Origin: Polynucleobacter difficilis
GTDB taxonomy: Bacteria > Pseudomonadota > Gammaproteobacteria > Burkholderiales > Burkholderiaceae
Length of the DNA: 64,000 nucleotides
NCBI RefSeq assembly: GCF_003065365.1
Contig: NZ_CP023276.1
Coordinates: forward strand, 992,001-1,056,000
Direction of reading: 5' to 3'
Shown: positions 1 through 7,782 of the stretch, in pieces
Layout of the letters: every line of letters begins with the position of its first letter
Numbering within the stretch: position 1 is the stretch's first letter
Translations under genes and position numbers: made by a program
Notes under the pieces: model-generated
The model's database searches: none
What the model saw: only the letters and a program-made list of their open reading frames with translations
Told to the model about the DNA's origin: nothing

Positions 1-279
1 TTAATGGGTGGCTTTGCGAGCTCCAAAATTTTAGAAGTGCATGGCGAGCGCATGGTCAAGCGGACTTTTGATCCTGGATTTCGGATTGAGTTGCATCAAA
101 AGGATTTAAATCTGGCGCTCAATAGTGCTCGCGCATTGGGTGTTTCCTTACCCAATACCGCCACCGCCCAAGAGTTATTTAATTCCTGCTCAGCCCATGG
201 CGGTAAAGCATGGGACCATTCGGCCATGGTGCGCGCTTTAGAAAAACTGGCTAACTTTGAAATAGGCCAAAAAGCCTAA
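1..279 (+). CDS. glxR: 2-hydroxy-3-oxopropionate (tartronate semialdehyde) reductase, C-terminal fragment
   Basis: This is the 3' end of a gene that begins before the window: the frame is open from base 1 and no ribosome-binding site precedes the internal ATG at 4. The roughly 92 visible residues match the C-terminal all-helical domain of the beta-hydroxyacid dehydrogenase family. They include the substrate-domain stretch DLNLALNSARALGVSLP and the conserved ending GGKAWDHSAMVRALE. The family reduces tartronate semialdehyde to D-glycerate with NAD(P)H in glyoxylate metabolism. The catalytic lysine and Rossmann fold lie outside the window, so assignment to GlxR rather than a sister family is probable, not proven. 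Confidence 0.8.
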   Translation, partial: LMGGFASSKILEVHGERMVKRTFDPGFRIELHQKDLNLALNSARALGVSLPNTATAQELFNSCSAHGGKAWDHSAMVRALEKLANFEIGQKA

Positions 280-336
280 TTCTTTATTCCTAGCTTGACC
301 TAAACCAGTAATGGATTCGGTTGCATAATATGCAGC

Positions 337-924
337 ATGAATTCACTACTGGTTGTTTACCTCCACGGTTTTCGTTCCTCCCCGCGCTCAAGTAAAGCGC
401 AGATGACTGGCGATGCCATCGCGCATCGCGCGGAGCAGGGGGCTTCCATCGAATGGTATTGCCCACAATTGCTTGCCTCCCCACGTGAGTCCATGGAAAT
501 GGTTCAACGCCACATCGATACTGCTAAGGCGGATCGATTAACCGTGATCGGCTCTTCCTTGGGTGGTTTTTATACCAACTACCTTGCAGAGCGCTATGGC
601 TGCAAAGGCATCGCCTTAAATCCGGCCGTGAGAGCAGGGCGGGAACTAGCGCCCCATGTAGGCATGATGACGGCCTACGATAGCGAGGAGCCTTTTGACT
701 TTCGGGCTGAATACATTGATGAGCTTAATCGCATGCAGGTTGAATCGATTACGCATCCTGAGCGCTATTTACTCTTGGCTGCCACCGGTGATGAATTGCT
801 CGACTGGCGGGAGATGGCCGCCTTTTATCCAGGTGCCCAGCAGATCATTATTCAAGGTAGTGACCACGGCATTGCTAATTACAGCGATTACTTGGACGCG
901 GTAATCGACTTCGCTTGTGATTAA
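337..924 (+). CDS. YqiA/YcfP-family alpha/beta-fold esterase
   Basis: A cytoplasmic alpha/beta hydrolase of 195 residues, the usual size for the UPF0227/YqiA group. The N-terminal strand VVYLHGFRSSP carries the oxyanion-hole HGF motif. The nucleophile elbow GSSLGG lies near residue 71, and GSDHGIANY near the C-terminus supplies the likely catalytic histidine. The aspartate of the triad is probably in the ATGDELLDWR segment. There is no signal peptide. The physiological substrate is unknown; E. coli YqiA acts on short acyl esters. A hairpin follows at 932-948. Confidence 0.85.
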   Translation: MNSLLVVYLHGFRSSPRSSKAQMTGDAIAHRAEQGASIEWYCPQLLASPRESMEMVQRHIDTAKADRLTVIGSSLGGFYTNYLAERYGCKGIALNPAVRAGRELAPHVGMMTAYDSEEPFDFRAEYIDELNRMQVESITHPERYLLLAATGDELLDWREMAAFYPGAQQIIIQGSDHGIANYSDYLDAVIDFACD

Positions 925-931
925 TTTGAAT

Positions 932-948
932 AGCTCATTTTATGAGCT
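932..948 (+). other. Perfect hairpin after the esterase gene
   Basis: The inverted repeat AGCTCAT-TTT-ATGAGCT starts 7 bases after the esterase stop codon. The stem is perfect over 7 bp, but there is no T run after it, so it is at best a weak terminator or an mRNA 3'-end stabiliser. Confidence 0.35.
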
Positions 949-954
949 TCTAGA

Positions 955-981
955 TTGACATACTGCACTCTTGAGCAATAA
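955..981 (+). promoter_or_regulatory. Sigma70-like promoter candidate before a 32-codon ORF
   Basis: A consensus -35 hexamer TTGACA lies at 955-960. A weak -10-like CAATAA lies at 976-981 with a short 15-base spacer. The Shine-Dalgarno-like GAGAGGAG follows at 996-1003, then the ATG at 1011. The -35 and ribosome-binding signals are seen directly; that they form a working promoter is inference. Confidence 0.35.
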
Positions 982-1010
982 GCGCATTAGCGCGAAGAGA
1001 GGAGCAGATC

Positions 1011-1109
1011 ATGCAAACCCTAAAACTATTTTTTATCTGGCTGGTCTTTGCCGAAAAGCAGGGCGAATGGCAGCGCTCTGAGTGGATTTGCCGTAATCGA
1101 ATTGAGTGA
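1011..1109 (+). CDS. Possible 32-residue small protein
   Basis: A short reading frame with a strong ribosome-binding site (GAGAGGAG, 7 bases before the ATG) and a consensus TTGACA box about 50 bases upstream, in a gap of about 320 bases between two larger genes. The peptide begins MQTLKLFFIWLVFAEKQG and ends in a charged, tryptophan-containing tail (EWQRSEWICRNRIE). The first 14 residues are hydrophobic enough for membrane association. I recognise no family. It is short enough to be a chance frame, but the start signals are better than those of several accepted genes nearby. A bulged hairpin (ATAGGCAA/TTGCCCTAT, 1125-1145) follows. Confidence 0.4.
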   Translation: MQTLKLFFIWLVFAEKQGEWQRSEWICRNRIE

Positions 1110-1245
1110 GCAAATCCCAATGGGATAGGCAAATGATTGCCCTATAGGGTCAATTGCAGTGCGTTGATCGCCCCCGGAATTTTCTGTAAGATGGTTGTCA
1201 TGCAGTGATGCGATGATTTATGCCATTACAGAGAGAGGAGTGGTT

Positions 1246-1827
1246 GTGCTGAGCATCTTGAAGCTAGACGCCGGCGGTATTCCACAATGCTGGATAAATG
1301 CGGAAGAAGCGACAAAACAATATGCAGACCAGAGCGTATTGTGGACACTGGGCGATCCGATCGCGGTCATGCGTGGCGGTATCTCGCGAGCTACTGGCAA
1401 GCAATCCATCATTGAGCTGCACTCCATCGTTGCCGTCAAAGGCTCGGCACGCATCAATCTATTCGATGTTGTGCCCGGCATCACGAAGCGTAAGTTGTAC
1501 CGCCGTGATCGTGGCCTGTGCGCCTATTGTGGTGAACGCATTACCGAAAACGATGCTGAAGCGGAACACATTATTCCCAATAGCCGTGGCGGTAAATACA
1601 CGTGGATGAATTTGGTTGTTTCTTGCAGGCCATGCAATCAACGCAAAGGCAATCGCACCCCTGAAATGGCGAACATGAGTTTGCTATATGCGCCTTATAT
1701 GCCAAGCTTGTATGAGGACATGATCCTCAAAGGCAGAAATATTCTGGCCGATCAAATGGATTTTTTGGCCGCGAACTTACCCAAGAATAGCCGCCTGCTG
1801 GAAGGATTGTTCTGGGAGCAGTCCTAA
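1246..1827 (+). CDS. HNH endonuclease domain protein
   Basis: A protein of about 193 residues with a C-terminal HNH nuclease fold. The zinc-type pairs CAYC and CRPC flank the core AEHIIPNSRGGKYTWMNLV, where the histidine of EHI and the NL-CRPCN stretch are the signature residues. The N-terminal half (ILKLDAGGIPQCWI) is typical of small betaproteobacterial HNH proteins found alone on chromosomes. The frame is open back to a TTG at 1195, but I place the start at GTG 1246 because GAGAGAGGA sits 6 bases before it and the protein then begins as its homologues do. There is no methylase, immunity gene or phage gene beside it, so its role is unknown. Confidence 0.8.
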   Translation: MLSILKLDAGGIPQCWINAEEATKQYADQSVLWTLGDPIAVMRGGISRATGKQSIIELHSIVAVKGSARINLFDVVPGITKRKLYRRDRGLCAYCGERITENDAEAEHIIPNSRGGKYTWMNLVVSCRPCNQRKGNRTPEMANMSLLYAPYMPSLYEDMILKGRNILADQMDFLAANLPKNSRLLEGLFWEQS

Positions 1828-1841
1828 GTCGTTTTAAGCCA

Positions 1842-2792
1842 TTGTGGATTCTATTGGCAGCCTTAGTGCTGTCCCTAGTCGCGCACCTCATTTTATTTTT
1901 CTGGCTATGGCTGCTACCCACTGGCTCTTTGATTGCGCCCCCACAGGAATCGCCCTTTGTGGCCATCTTAAAAGAAGAGCCAGTCAAGCAAATCAAGATG
2001 GCTCGCTCCGCAAAAAAAGCAGTGCCGCAAGTAGGTAATTCTTCGAGTGAGATAGCAGTGCCAGCAGGAGTAGCAGCAGAGCAGGGTGGCGCCTTATTTG
2101 AGCAAGATGGGATGGCCTTTCGCCTTCCCGAGTCAGCTCTGCTGTATTACGACGCCTATGTCGACGGGCAGCAAGTACAAACGGGTGAAATCAAATGGAT
2201 TGCGGATGACTCGGGATATTCGCTATCCATTACGATTCCCTATGCGTTTGTGGGTCCGTTTGTATTTGAGTCGAAAGGCAAGATTGATGCCTACGGTTTA
2301 GCGCCCTCGATTTACTGGGCGCAACGCGGCAAAAATCCCCCGCGGTTTTCACGCTTTGAGCGCAATGCGCAGGGCGGCCCGGTGATGTTCTTTTCTGAGA
2401 AGATGGATTTTTCTCCGCCCATACCACCAGGCACCCAAGATCGATTTAGCCTGATTTTTCAATTTGCCTCGCTCCTGAATGGTGACGGCAAAATTGATGA
2501 GGCGGGCACCATTCGGTCTATTCCGGTAGCGAGCTTTGACATGATTGAGCCGTGGCAATTCAAAAGCTATGGCGAACTTATTTCCGATGACGTGCCAAGT
2601 ATGGGCGTAACCACCTTGCGCCACTATGAATTACTCGACCGACCCAGCAATAAGTTCAAGCGTCGCGTTGATTTATGGTTAGTGCGTGATTTGGACTGGT
2701 TGCCTGGCCGTATACGGACCACGGAGGCAAATGGCAGGGTGTTTGAACTGGTTTTTAAGCAGAAGGCGCCGCTGAGCCGGGCTTCCGAGTAA
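1842..2792 (+). CDS. DUF3108-domain protein with N-terminal membrane anchor
   Basis: A 316-residue protein with one N-terminal transmembrane helix (about residues 3-27), a low-complexity linker, and a C-terminal DUF3108 domain from about residue 90 to the end. The domain shows the family features ALLYYDAYVDG, SKGKIDAYGL and VDLWLVRDLDWLPGRI. Such proteins are predicted to face the periplasm; their function is not established. The start is a TTG with only a weak upstream AAG, so the exact N-terminus is uncertain. Its last 38 bases overlap the end of the convergent ion-channel gene. Confidence 0.75.
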   Translation: MWILLAALVLSLVAHLILFFWLWLLPTGSLIAPPQESPFVAILKEEPVKQIKMARSAKKAVPQVGNSSSEIAVPAGVAAEQGGALFEQDGMAFRLPESALLYYDAYVDGQQVQTGEIKWIADDSGYSLSITIPYAFVGPFVFESKGKIDAYGLAPSIYWAQRGKNPPRFSRFERNAQGGPVMFFSEKMDFSPPIPPGTQDRFSLIFQFASLLNGDGKIDEAGTIRSIPVASFDMIEPWQFKSYGELISDDVPSMGVTTLRHYELLDRPSNKFKRRVDLWLVRDLDWLPGRIRTTEANGRVFELVFKQKAPLSRASE

Positions 2793-3273
2793 GCAGGGTG
2801 CCCATCATCGAATAGAGGGCTGCGCCGGACATGGACACCGAAAATACGCCCGAAAAGGAGATCAAAATGGGCAGTACTTGCCATGCACTGCTTAAGGGGT
2901 AATTGCCAAAACCCAAGGTGGTATACATCTCGCCAACAAAGTAAAACGTTTGCGTAATGCCTGGAAAGACAGAAAAAGCGACCAATACATAGGTCCACGC
3001 GATGATTTCAGTAATGTGGGTCAAGATGATCAATAAGATCGCTATGAAATACGAAATAAAGCTAGCGCCCGCCAAATGCGGTATGGACTTAAGGAAACGG
3101 TCTATGGCGTGGAATGCGCTAGCGATAACTAAAACTGCTACGCCATGGATGGTGAGCATGGCAGCCATGAATGCCACGATCAAATACAACTCAATGTTGT
3201 CACCAATATCCAGCTGGATTTGATGCAGCAATTCAGTTAGAGAAGGTAAGGTAGCCGTCGTTTCAGTGGACAT
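2755..3273 (-). CDS. Ion-channel family membrane protein (two-helix pore type)
   Basis: A 172-residue membrane protein with hydrophobic segments near residues 28-52, 68-95 and 130-155. Between the last two lies a pore-loop-like stretch, FVGEMYTTLGFGNYPLS, which aligns with the P-loop of bacterial two-transmembrane potassium channels. The filter reads TLGFGN where the canonical potassium filter is TVGYGD, so potassium selectivity cannot be assumed. There is no RCK or other cytoplasmic gating domain. It is probably transcribed alone or from the 3' end of the ankyrin gene, 55 bases upstream. Confidence 0.7.
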   Translation of the reverse strand: MSTETTATLPSLTELLHQIQLDIGDNIELYLIVAFMAAMLTIHGVAVLVIASAFHAIDRFLKSIPHLAGASFISYFIAILLIILTHITEIIAWTYVLVAFSVFPGITQTFYFVGEMYTTLGFGNYPLSSAWQVLPILISFSGVFSVSMSGAALYSMMGTLLTRKPGSAAPSA

Positions 3274-3311
3274 TGATACGCCTAAATAACCAATCTATCT
3301 TATTTGACATA

Positions 3312-3322
3312 ATAATGATTAT
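3312..3322. promoter_or_regulatory. Short palindrome upstream of the channel gene
   Basis: ATAAT-G-ATTAT is a perfect 11-base palindrome in the 55-base gap before the channel gene. It resembles the core of a Fur box (an inverted repeat with a one-base centre), but the outer bases do not extend the symmetry. It may simply be an AT-rich promoter element, since TATAAT also reads on the minus strand. Confidence 0.2.
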
Positions 3323-3328
3323 ACGCAA

Positions 3329-4042
3329 TTATGACTTAGGGCCACCTGGGTATGGCTCGTTGTACAGCTTTTGCCAGCGGGCTCTTAAGCCCTTTTGAAT
3401 CTCTTCTTGGTTAAACAGTTCTGCTACATCGATCGCTGAATAGCCCTGTTGATTACGTATCCGAATATCGGCGCCACGATCAAGCAACACGCGAACGAGC
3501 TGGATATTACCGGCTCGAATGGCCATCATTAAAGGGGTTGTCTCGTTGGGGCTTGGCGCATCAACTACAGCGCCTTTATCCAACAAGAACTGGGCAATTT
3601 CCAGATGACCATTAGTGGAGGCGTAATGCAGCGGCGTCCAACCAGACCGATTAACCGGCACTTCCTTTTGATTGACCAAGATTTTTACCTCAGGCAACAG
3701 GCCGTACAAGGCAGCAAACATCAATGGCGTCTCATTCGTTAAATTGGCCTGATTGAGATCAATTCCTTTGACATTAATGAGGTAATCCACTGTTTTGACT
3801 GAGTTTTCTTGAATCGCGACCATCAAAATAGGCATGCCGCGGGGATCCTTTTGATTGGGGCTCATACCCTTATCAATCAAGGTCTTGACCTCACGAACGT
3901 CATCAAATTTCGCTGCTTTGGTTATGGTAGCGATCTGCGAATCGGTTTGCGCCATTGCCCAATGTGGCATGGTGGTCAGCGATACAAATGCGATGCCCAG
4001 GATTACAGGCAAGGCCTGGATGCACTTCAGATTCAGAATCAT
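3329..4042 (-). CDS. Secreted ankyrin-repeat protein
   Basis: A 237-residue protein with a signal peptide (hydrophobic segment about residues 10-30, ending near WAMAQ) and about five ankyrin repeats from about residue 40. Recognisable repeat cores are GMPILMVAIQENSVKTVDYL, ETPLMFAALYGLLPEVKIL, WTPLHYASTNGHLEIAQFLL and TTPLMMAIRAGNIQLVRVLL. It is predicted to be periplasmic and to bind protein; the partner is unknown. Its start overlaps the end of tatD by 4 bases, so it is probably the last gene of the mltG-tmk-holB-tatD operon. Confidence 0.88.
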   Translation of the reverse strand: MILNLKCIQALPVILGIAFVSLTTMPHWAMAQTDSQIATITKAAKFDDVREVKTLIDKGMSPNQKDPRGMPILMVAIQENSVKTVDYLINVKGIDLNQANLTNETPLMFAALYGLLPEVKILVNQKEVPVNRSGWTPLHYASTNGHLEIAQFLLDKGAVVDAPSPNETTPLMMAIRAGNIQLVRVLLDRGADIRIRNQQGYSAIDVAELFNQEEIQKGLRARWQKLYNEPYPGGPKS

Positions 4043-4827
4043 GTTAATTGTCTATTTATTTGAAAACATTGAAAAAAATTACGCGTGGTATGTTCTGCAA
4101 TCGCATCAACCGAGACGCCTTTTAGATCCGCAATGTAGCTTGCCACATGCGAGACCCAAGCGGGTTCATTGGTCTTGCCCCGATGCGGCATAGGGGCTAA
4201 ATAAGGCGAATCAGTTTCAATCAGCATACGCTCCAAAGGCACCTGCCGACAGGTCTCCTGCAGGTCTTTTGCGCTTTTAAAGGTCACAATGCCGGAAAAA
4301 GAAATATAAAACCCCAAATCAATGGCTTGTTTAGCCACCTCAAGGCTTTCGGTAAAGCAATGCATTACGCCACCAATCCGCTCAGCACCCTCCTCTTTGA
4401 GGATCCGTATCGTGTCTTCAGAGGCTGAGCGGGTATGAATGATTAAGGGGCAGCCTGACTCGATTGCCGCCCGGATATGTGTCCGAAACCGGTTACGCTG
4501 CCACTCCATATCGGCATACGCGCGGTCAGCCATGCGGTAATAGTCCAGTCCGGTTTCGCCGATCGCTATGACTTTGGGGTGCTTTGCTGCCTCCACTAAA
4601 AAATCGACGGTCGGCTCTGGGGTATCTTCGTAATCGGGATGCACGCCAACCGAGGCATATAAATGGGGATGGGTCTCGGCCAATTGCCTTACCAATGGAA
4701 AGTCAGGGAGATCGACTGAGATGCAGAGTGCGTGGCTAACCTGAGCAGCTGCCATATTGGCAAGGACTTCGGGTAAGCGCTCGCGATACTCCGGAAAATC
4801 AAGGTGGCAATGGGAATCAATGAACAT
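4039..4827 (-). CDS. TatD/YcfH-family metal-dependent deoxyribonuclease
   Basis: A 262-residue TIM-barrel hydrolase of the TatD family with all the usual metal-binding motifs: DSHCHLDFPEY at residues 4-14, IGETGLDYY, IIHTRSA, GVMHCFTES and the ending ETDSPYLAPMPHRGKTNEP. Family members are 3'-5' exonucleases on single-stranded DNA or RNA. The gene directly follows holB in the operon, the same arrangement as E. coli holB-ycfH, so it is the YcfH-type member rather than the Tat-linked one. Confidence 0.92.
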   Translation of the reverse strand: MFIDSHCHLDFPEYRERLPEVLANMAAAQVSHALCISVDLPDFPLVRQLAETHPHLYASVGVHPDYEDTPEPTVDFLVEAAKHPKVIAIGETGLDYYRMADRAYADMEWQRNRFRTHIRAAIESGCPLIIHTRSASEDTIRILKEEGAERIGGVMHCFTESLEVAKQAIDLGFYISFSGIVTFKSAKDLQETCRQVPLERMLIETDSPYLAPMPHRGKTNEPAWVSHVASYIADLKGVSVDAIAEHTTRNFFQCFQINRQLT

Positions 4828-4882
4828 CCGTCCATTTTAATCGCCAGCGCCCTCCTCAGCCAACGGATTCAAAAGTTTGAGT

Positions 4883-6028
4883 TCAATCCCCAAAAATCTG
4901 CTGGTATTGCATGAGCAGGGATTCAAGCTGAATACGGGTGGCCAGTGGGTGGTTTTCATGGCGGCGCGCCTGGGTTACCCCTTTCCAAAGGCGCAAGAGC
5001 TTTTCAATACGGACTTGTTTTGCTAAAACCGCAATCGTTCCAGCATGCTTGGGATAAAAACGCACGGCATCAGCCTGCGCACTGCCTTGTAGGTCTGCTA
5101 GCCAGCGCTGCATCGAGGCGAGCAATACTGCAAACGATGCTTTATGGGTTTTTTCTGCCACATCCAGCCAATCGATACGAAGCCCTTGGGATAGGCCTTG
5201 CAATAAATAGCGCGAGGCCTGAATCGAAACAAAGAGCTCATCCTTCTCGTTTTGATCTTGCTTGGCCGATAGAAAATCCAGGGTCGCATAGGGCGCCCCG
5301 CCCTGCTCATAAAAAATGGTTTCCAGCTCATCATCCGAGACGGTGAGTTCGGGACGGGCTGCAATTTTCTGACGAAGCCATGCGAGACCACTTGCGCGAT
5401 CCGGCGGTGGCAGAGCAATTAAACGGCAACGGGAGCGAATGGTCGGCAAGACACGATCAAGGCGGCTCGTTACCAATATAAAAATGGTGCTGCTCGGTGG
5501 CTCTTCTAAGGACTTTAATAAGGTATTGGCAGCATCTGCCCGCAATGCCTCTAAAGGGTAGACCAACACAACGCGATTGCCGCCGCGGTGCGTGCCGATT
5601 GCTAAACCTTCGATGGCCGATCGCGCTTCTTCAATGGCAATATTCTTCTTCTCTTTTTTTTCAGCGGAGTCACCCTCTTCGTCGCGCAGTAGTTTTGCTT
5701 TTTTACTGGGCGACGGATCACCATCGGCGCCCTCGAGTGCCTCATTTGGCATAAAGCGGCGGTGCGTCTCGGGGACCAGTGCAACGAAGTCGGGATGATT
5801 GCCGGTATCAAACCAGCGACAAGCCTCACAACAATTGCAGGGCTTATTATTTCCGCTTGGGGATGCCTCGCATAGCAGGGCTTTGGCAAGGGTCAGCGCA
5901 AAGTCTGCCTTACCAATGCCCGCCTGCCCATGGAGCAGTAAGGCATTCGGACATGCCTCTAGATCAATGCCATCCCACTGCGGCTGTAACCAAGGTGCAA
6001 TCATCGTATCGCTAAAGGGGCTTGGCAT
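4883..6028 (-). CDS. holB: DNA polymerase III subunit delta'
   Basis: The 381-residue delta' subunit of the clamp-loader complex, which loads the sliding clamp onto primed DNA. It has a Walker-A-like loop (HGQAGIGKADFA, about residues 33-44), the cysteine cluster CNCCEACRW of the zinc module, and the SRCRLIAL sensor near residue 200. A charged insert (about residues 100-130, rich in K, E and D) separates the zinc module from the AAA core. The start overlaps the end of tmk by 28 bases, indicating translational coupling. Confidence 0.95.
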   Translation of the reverse strand: MPSPFSDTMIAPWLQPQWDGIDLEACPNALLLHGQAGIGKADFALTLAKALLCEASPSGNNKPCNCCEACRWFDTGNHPDFVALVPETHRRFMPNEALEGADGDPSPSKKAKLLRDEEGDSAEKKEKKNIAIEEARSAIEGLAIGTHRGGNRVVLVYPLEALRADAANTLLKSLEEPPSSTIFILVTSRLDRVLPTIRSRCRLIALPPPDRASGLAWLRQKIAARPELTVSDDELETIFYEQGGAPYATLDFLSAKQDQNEKDELFVSIQASRYLLQGLSQGLRIDWLDVAEKTHKASFAVLLASMQRWLADLQGSAQADAVRFYPKHAGTIAVLAKQVRIEKLLRLWKGVTQARRHENHPLATRIQLESLLMQYQQIFGD

Positions 6029-6654
6029 AAGAAATCCCAGATTGCCTCTTGCGTCTGGGTAGCGTCAACCAATACAAAACGCTGTGGGTCAGCCTTTGCT
6101 CTACGCAGGTATTCCTGCCTGACCCGCTCAAAGAATGCCAGATCAAGCCGCTCAAATTTATCGGGTGTACGCGCTTTCGAGCGGCGCGCTTCCGCCACTG
6201 CTCCCGGCAAGTCAAATAAGAAAGTAATGTTGGGTTGCAATAGTTGCCCATTGTCTTGCTTTTGGACCCACTGCTCTAATGCATTGAGTTTTTCAATAGA
6301 GAGTCCGCGTCCACCACCTTGGTAGGCAAAACTGGCATCCGTAAAACGGTCGGACACCACAATATGCCCAGCTGCCAGTGCAGGGGCGATCACTTGTGCC
6401 ACATGCTCACGGCGCGCGGCAAACATCAGCAAGGCCTCTGTTTCCAAATGCATCGGCGCCTCCAACAATAAAGCGCGGAGTTGCTCGCCTAATGCAGTGC
6501 CGCCTGGCTCACGCGTCAGCACTAAAGTCCGATTCGGGAAGCGGCTTTTCAGCAACTCACAATAGGCATTGATGTGGGTGCTTTTTCCAGCACCATCGAT
6601 GCCCTCAAAGCTAATAAAAAATCCAGGCTCATTCACATTCATCGTGGGATCCAT
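6001..6654 (-). CDS. tmk: Thymidylate kinase
   Basis: A 217-residue dTMP kinase that makes dTDP in the pathway to dTTP. The P-loop FEGIDGAGKSTH lies at about residues 14-25, the DR(X) motif in VVSDRFTDASFAYQGGGRG, and the LID region near EARRSKARTPDKFE. It lies between mltG and holB, a conserved order (yceG-tmk-holB-ycfH in E. coli). Two nearby starts are possible (MDPTMNVNE); I keep the first, whose ATG overlaps the mltG stop codon. Confidence 0.96.
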   Translation of the reverse strand: MDPTMNVNEPGFFISFEGIDGAGKSTHINAYCELLKSRFPNRTLVLTREPGGTALGEQLRALLLEAPMHLETEALLMFAARREHVAQVIAPALAAGHIVVSDRFTDASFAYQGGGRGLSIEKLNALEQWVQKQDNGQLLQPNITFLFDLPGAVAEARRSKARTPDKFERLDLAFFERVRQEYLRRAKADPQRFVLVDATQTQEAIWDFLCQAPLAIR

Positions 6655-7709
6655 TACGGTGACGCTCTCTTTGCTGGCGCTTTAATGGCGCGCTGATATT
6701 GGTCAACGGCTTTTTCATGCTCAGCTAGCGACTTAGAGAAGTAGCTACTGCCATCGCCCTTGGCAACAAAATACAGGGCATCGCTTTTTGCAGGGTTGGC
6801 TGCTGCAAGGAGGGACTCCATGCTGGGAATCGCAATTGGGGTGGGAGGTAAACCTGTACGCATATAGGTATTGTATGGACTGTCACGGCGAAGATCTACT
6901 TTGCGTAGATTGCCGTCAAACTCTGGACCGATGCCATAAATCACCGTAGGGTCGGTTTGTAGGCGCATCCCTATTTTTAGACGATTGTGAAACACCGCTG
7001 AAATTTGCGCTCGCTCACTGGATTTGCCGGTTTCTTTTTCAACGATCGAAGCCAAAATCAGCAAGTCATATGGCGTCTTGATTGGACTTATATTAGAGGC
7101 GTTATTCCAAGCCTTCGCTAGATTTTTCTGCATCGCATCTGCTGCGCGACGATAAATGACGAGGTCGCTTTCACCGGGATCAAAAATATAGGTGTCCGGG
7201 AAAAAAAGCCCTTCCGCGTTGGCATGGCTCAAACCTACTGTTTTCGAGAACGCAGCAGAACCTAGTCCTTTGGTTTGATGATCCAAAGCGGGATGGCTAT
7301 CTACGATTTGCCGTAGCTGCCATATCGGCGTTCCAGGCACAAAGGCGATCGATTCTTTAATGCTATCGCCTCGCGCCAACTTCAAGAGGATGGTCGCGGT
7401 ACTGGCATCCAAGGGAAATAAATAGGTTCCGGGCTTCAGCTTGGCATGAACTAGCAATGCACGTGCTCCCAACTGAAACAGAATGCCATTGACCTCAATG
7501 CCTTGGCTACGGAGTTGCAGTGCAATACTCGCTACGCCAGACTTGGGATTGACTTTGGCGGTAAAGCCGCTTGGCCGAACGGGGTCATTGGCTGCAGATG
7601 GAACTACCCCCCATAAAAACAGGGCGCCAAAAAAGACTATGGCTAATAACGCCGCAATTCCGAAGAGTTTGAGGGGTAATGCCCAAAATGGAATACGTTT
7701 TCTTCGCAT
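6654..7709 (-). CDS. mltG: Endolytic murein transglycosylase
   Basis: A 351-residue inner-membrane lytic transglycosylase that cleaves nascent glycan strands and ends their elongation. One transmembrane helix (about residues 12-33) precedes the periplasmic YceG domain. The catalytic glutamate is in ILASIVEKETG, followed by the conserved ISAVFHNRLKIGMRLQTDPTVIYG and LPPTPIAIPSMESLLAAANP. It is first in the tmk-holB-tatD-ankyrin operon. The divergent ygfZ gene starts 73 bases away. Confidence 0.95.
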   Translation of the reverse strand: MRRKRIPFWALPLKLFGIAALLAIVFFGALFLWGVVPSAANDPVRPSGFTAKVNPKSGVASIALQLRSQGIEVNGILFQLGARALLVHAKLKPGTYLFPLDASTATILLKLARGDSIKESIAFVPGTPIWQLRQIVDSHPALDHQTKGLGSAAFSKTVGLSHANAEGLFFPDTYIFDPGESDLVIYRRAADAMQKNLAKAWNNASNISPIKTPYDLLILASIVEKETGKSSERAQISAVFHNRLKIGMRLQTDPTVIYGIGPEFDGNLRKVDLRRDSPYNTYMRTGLPPTPIAIPSMESLLAAANPAKSDALYFVAKGDGSSYFSKSLAEHEKAVDQYQRAIKAPAKRASP

Positions 7710-7782
7710 CAGGCTATGATAAAAGCGTCTAGACTATTTTTACTTAAATCCACGCCCTTTGGCACCTTTATAAGAACATTGC

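Noticed and set aside
1125..1145. Hairpin ATAGGCAA/TTGCCCTAT before the HNH gene as a riboswitch or terminator
   Set aside because: One bulged stem with no T run and no known riboswitch pattern; kept only as a remark under the small ORF.
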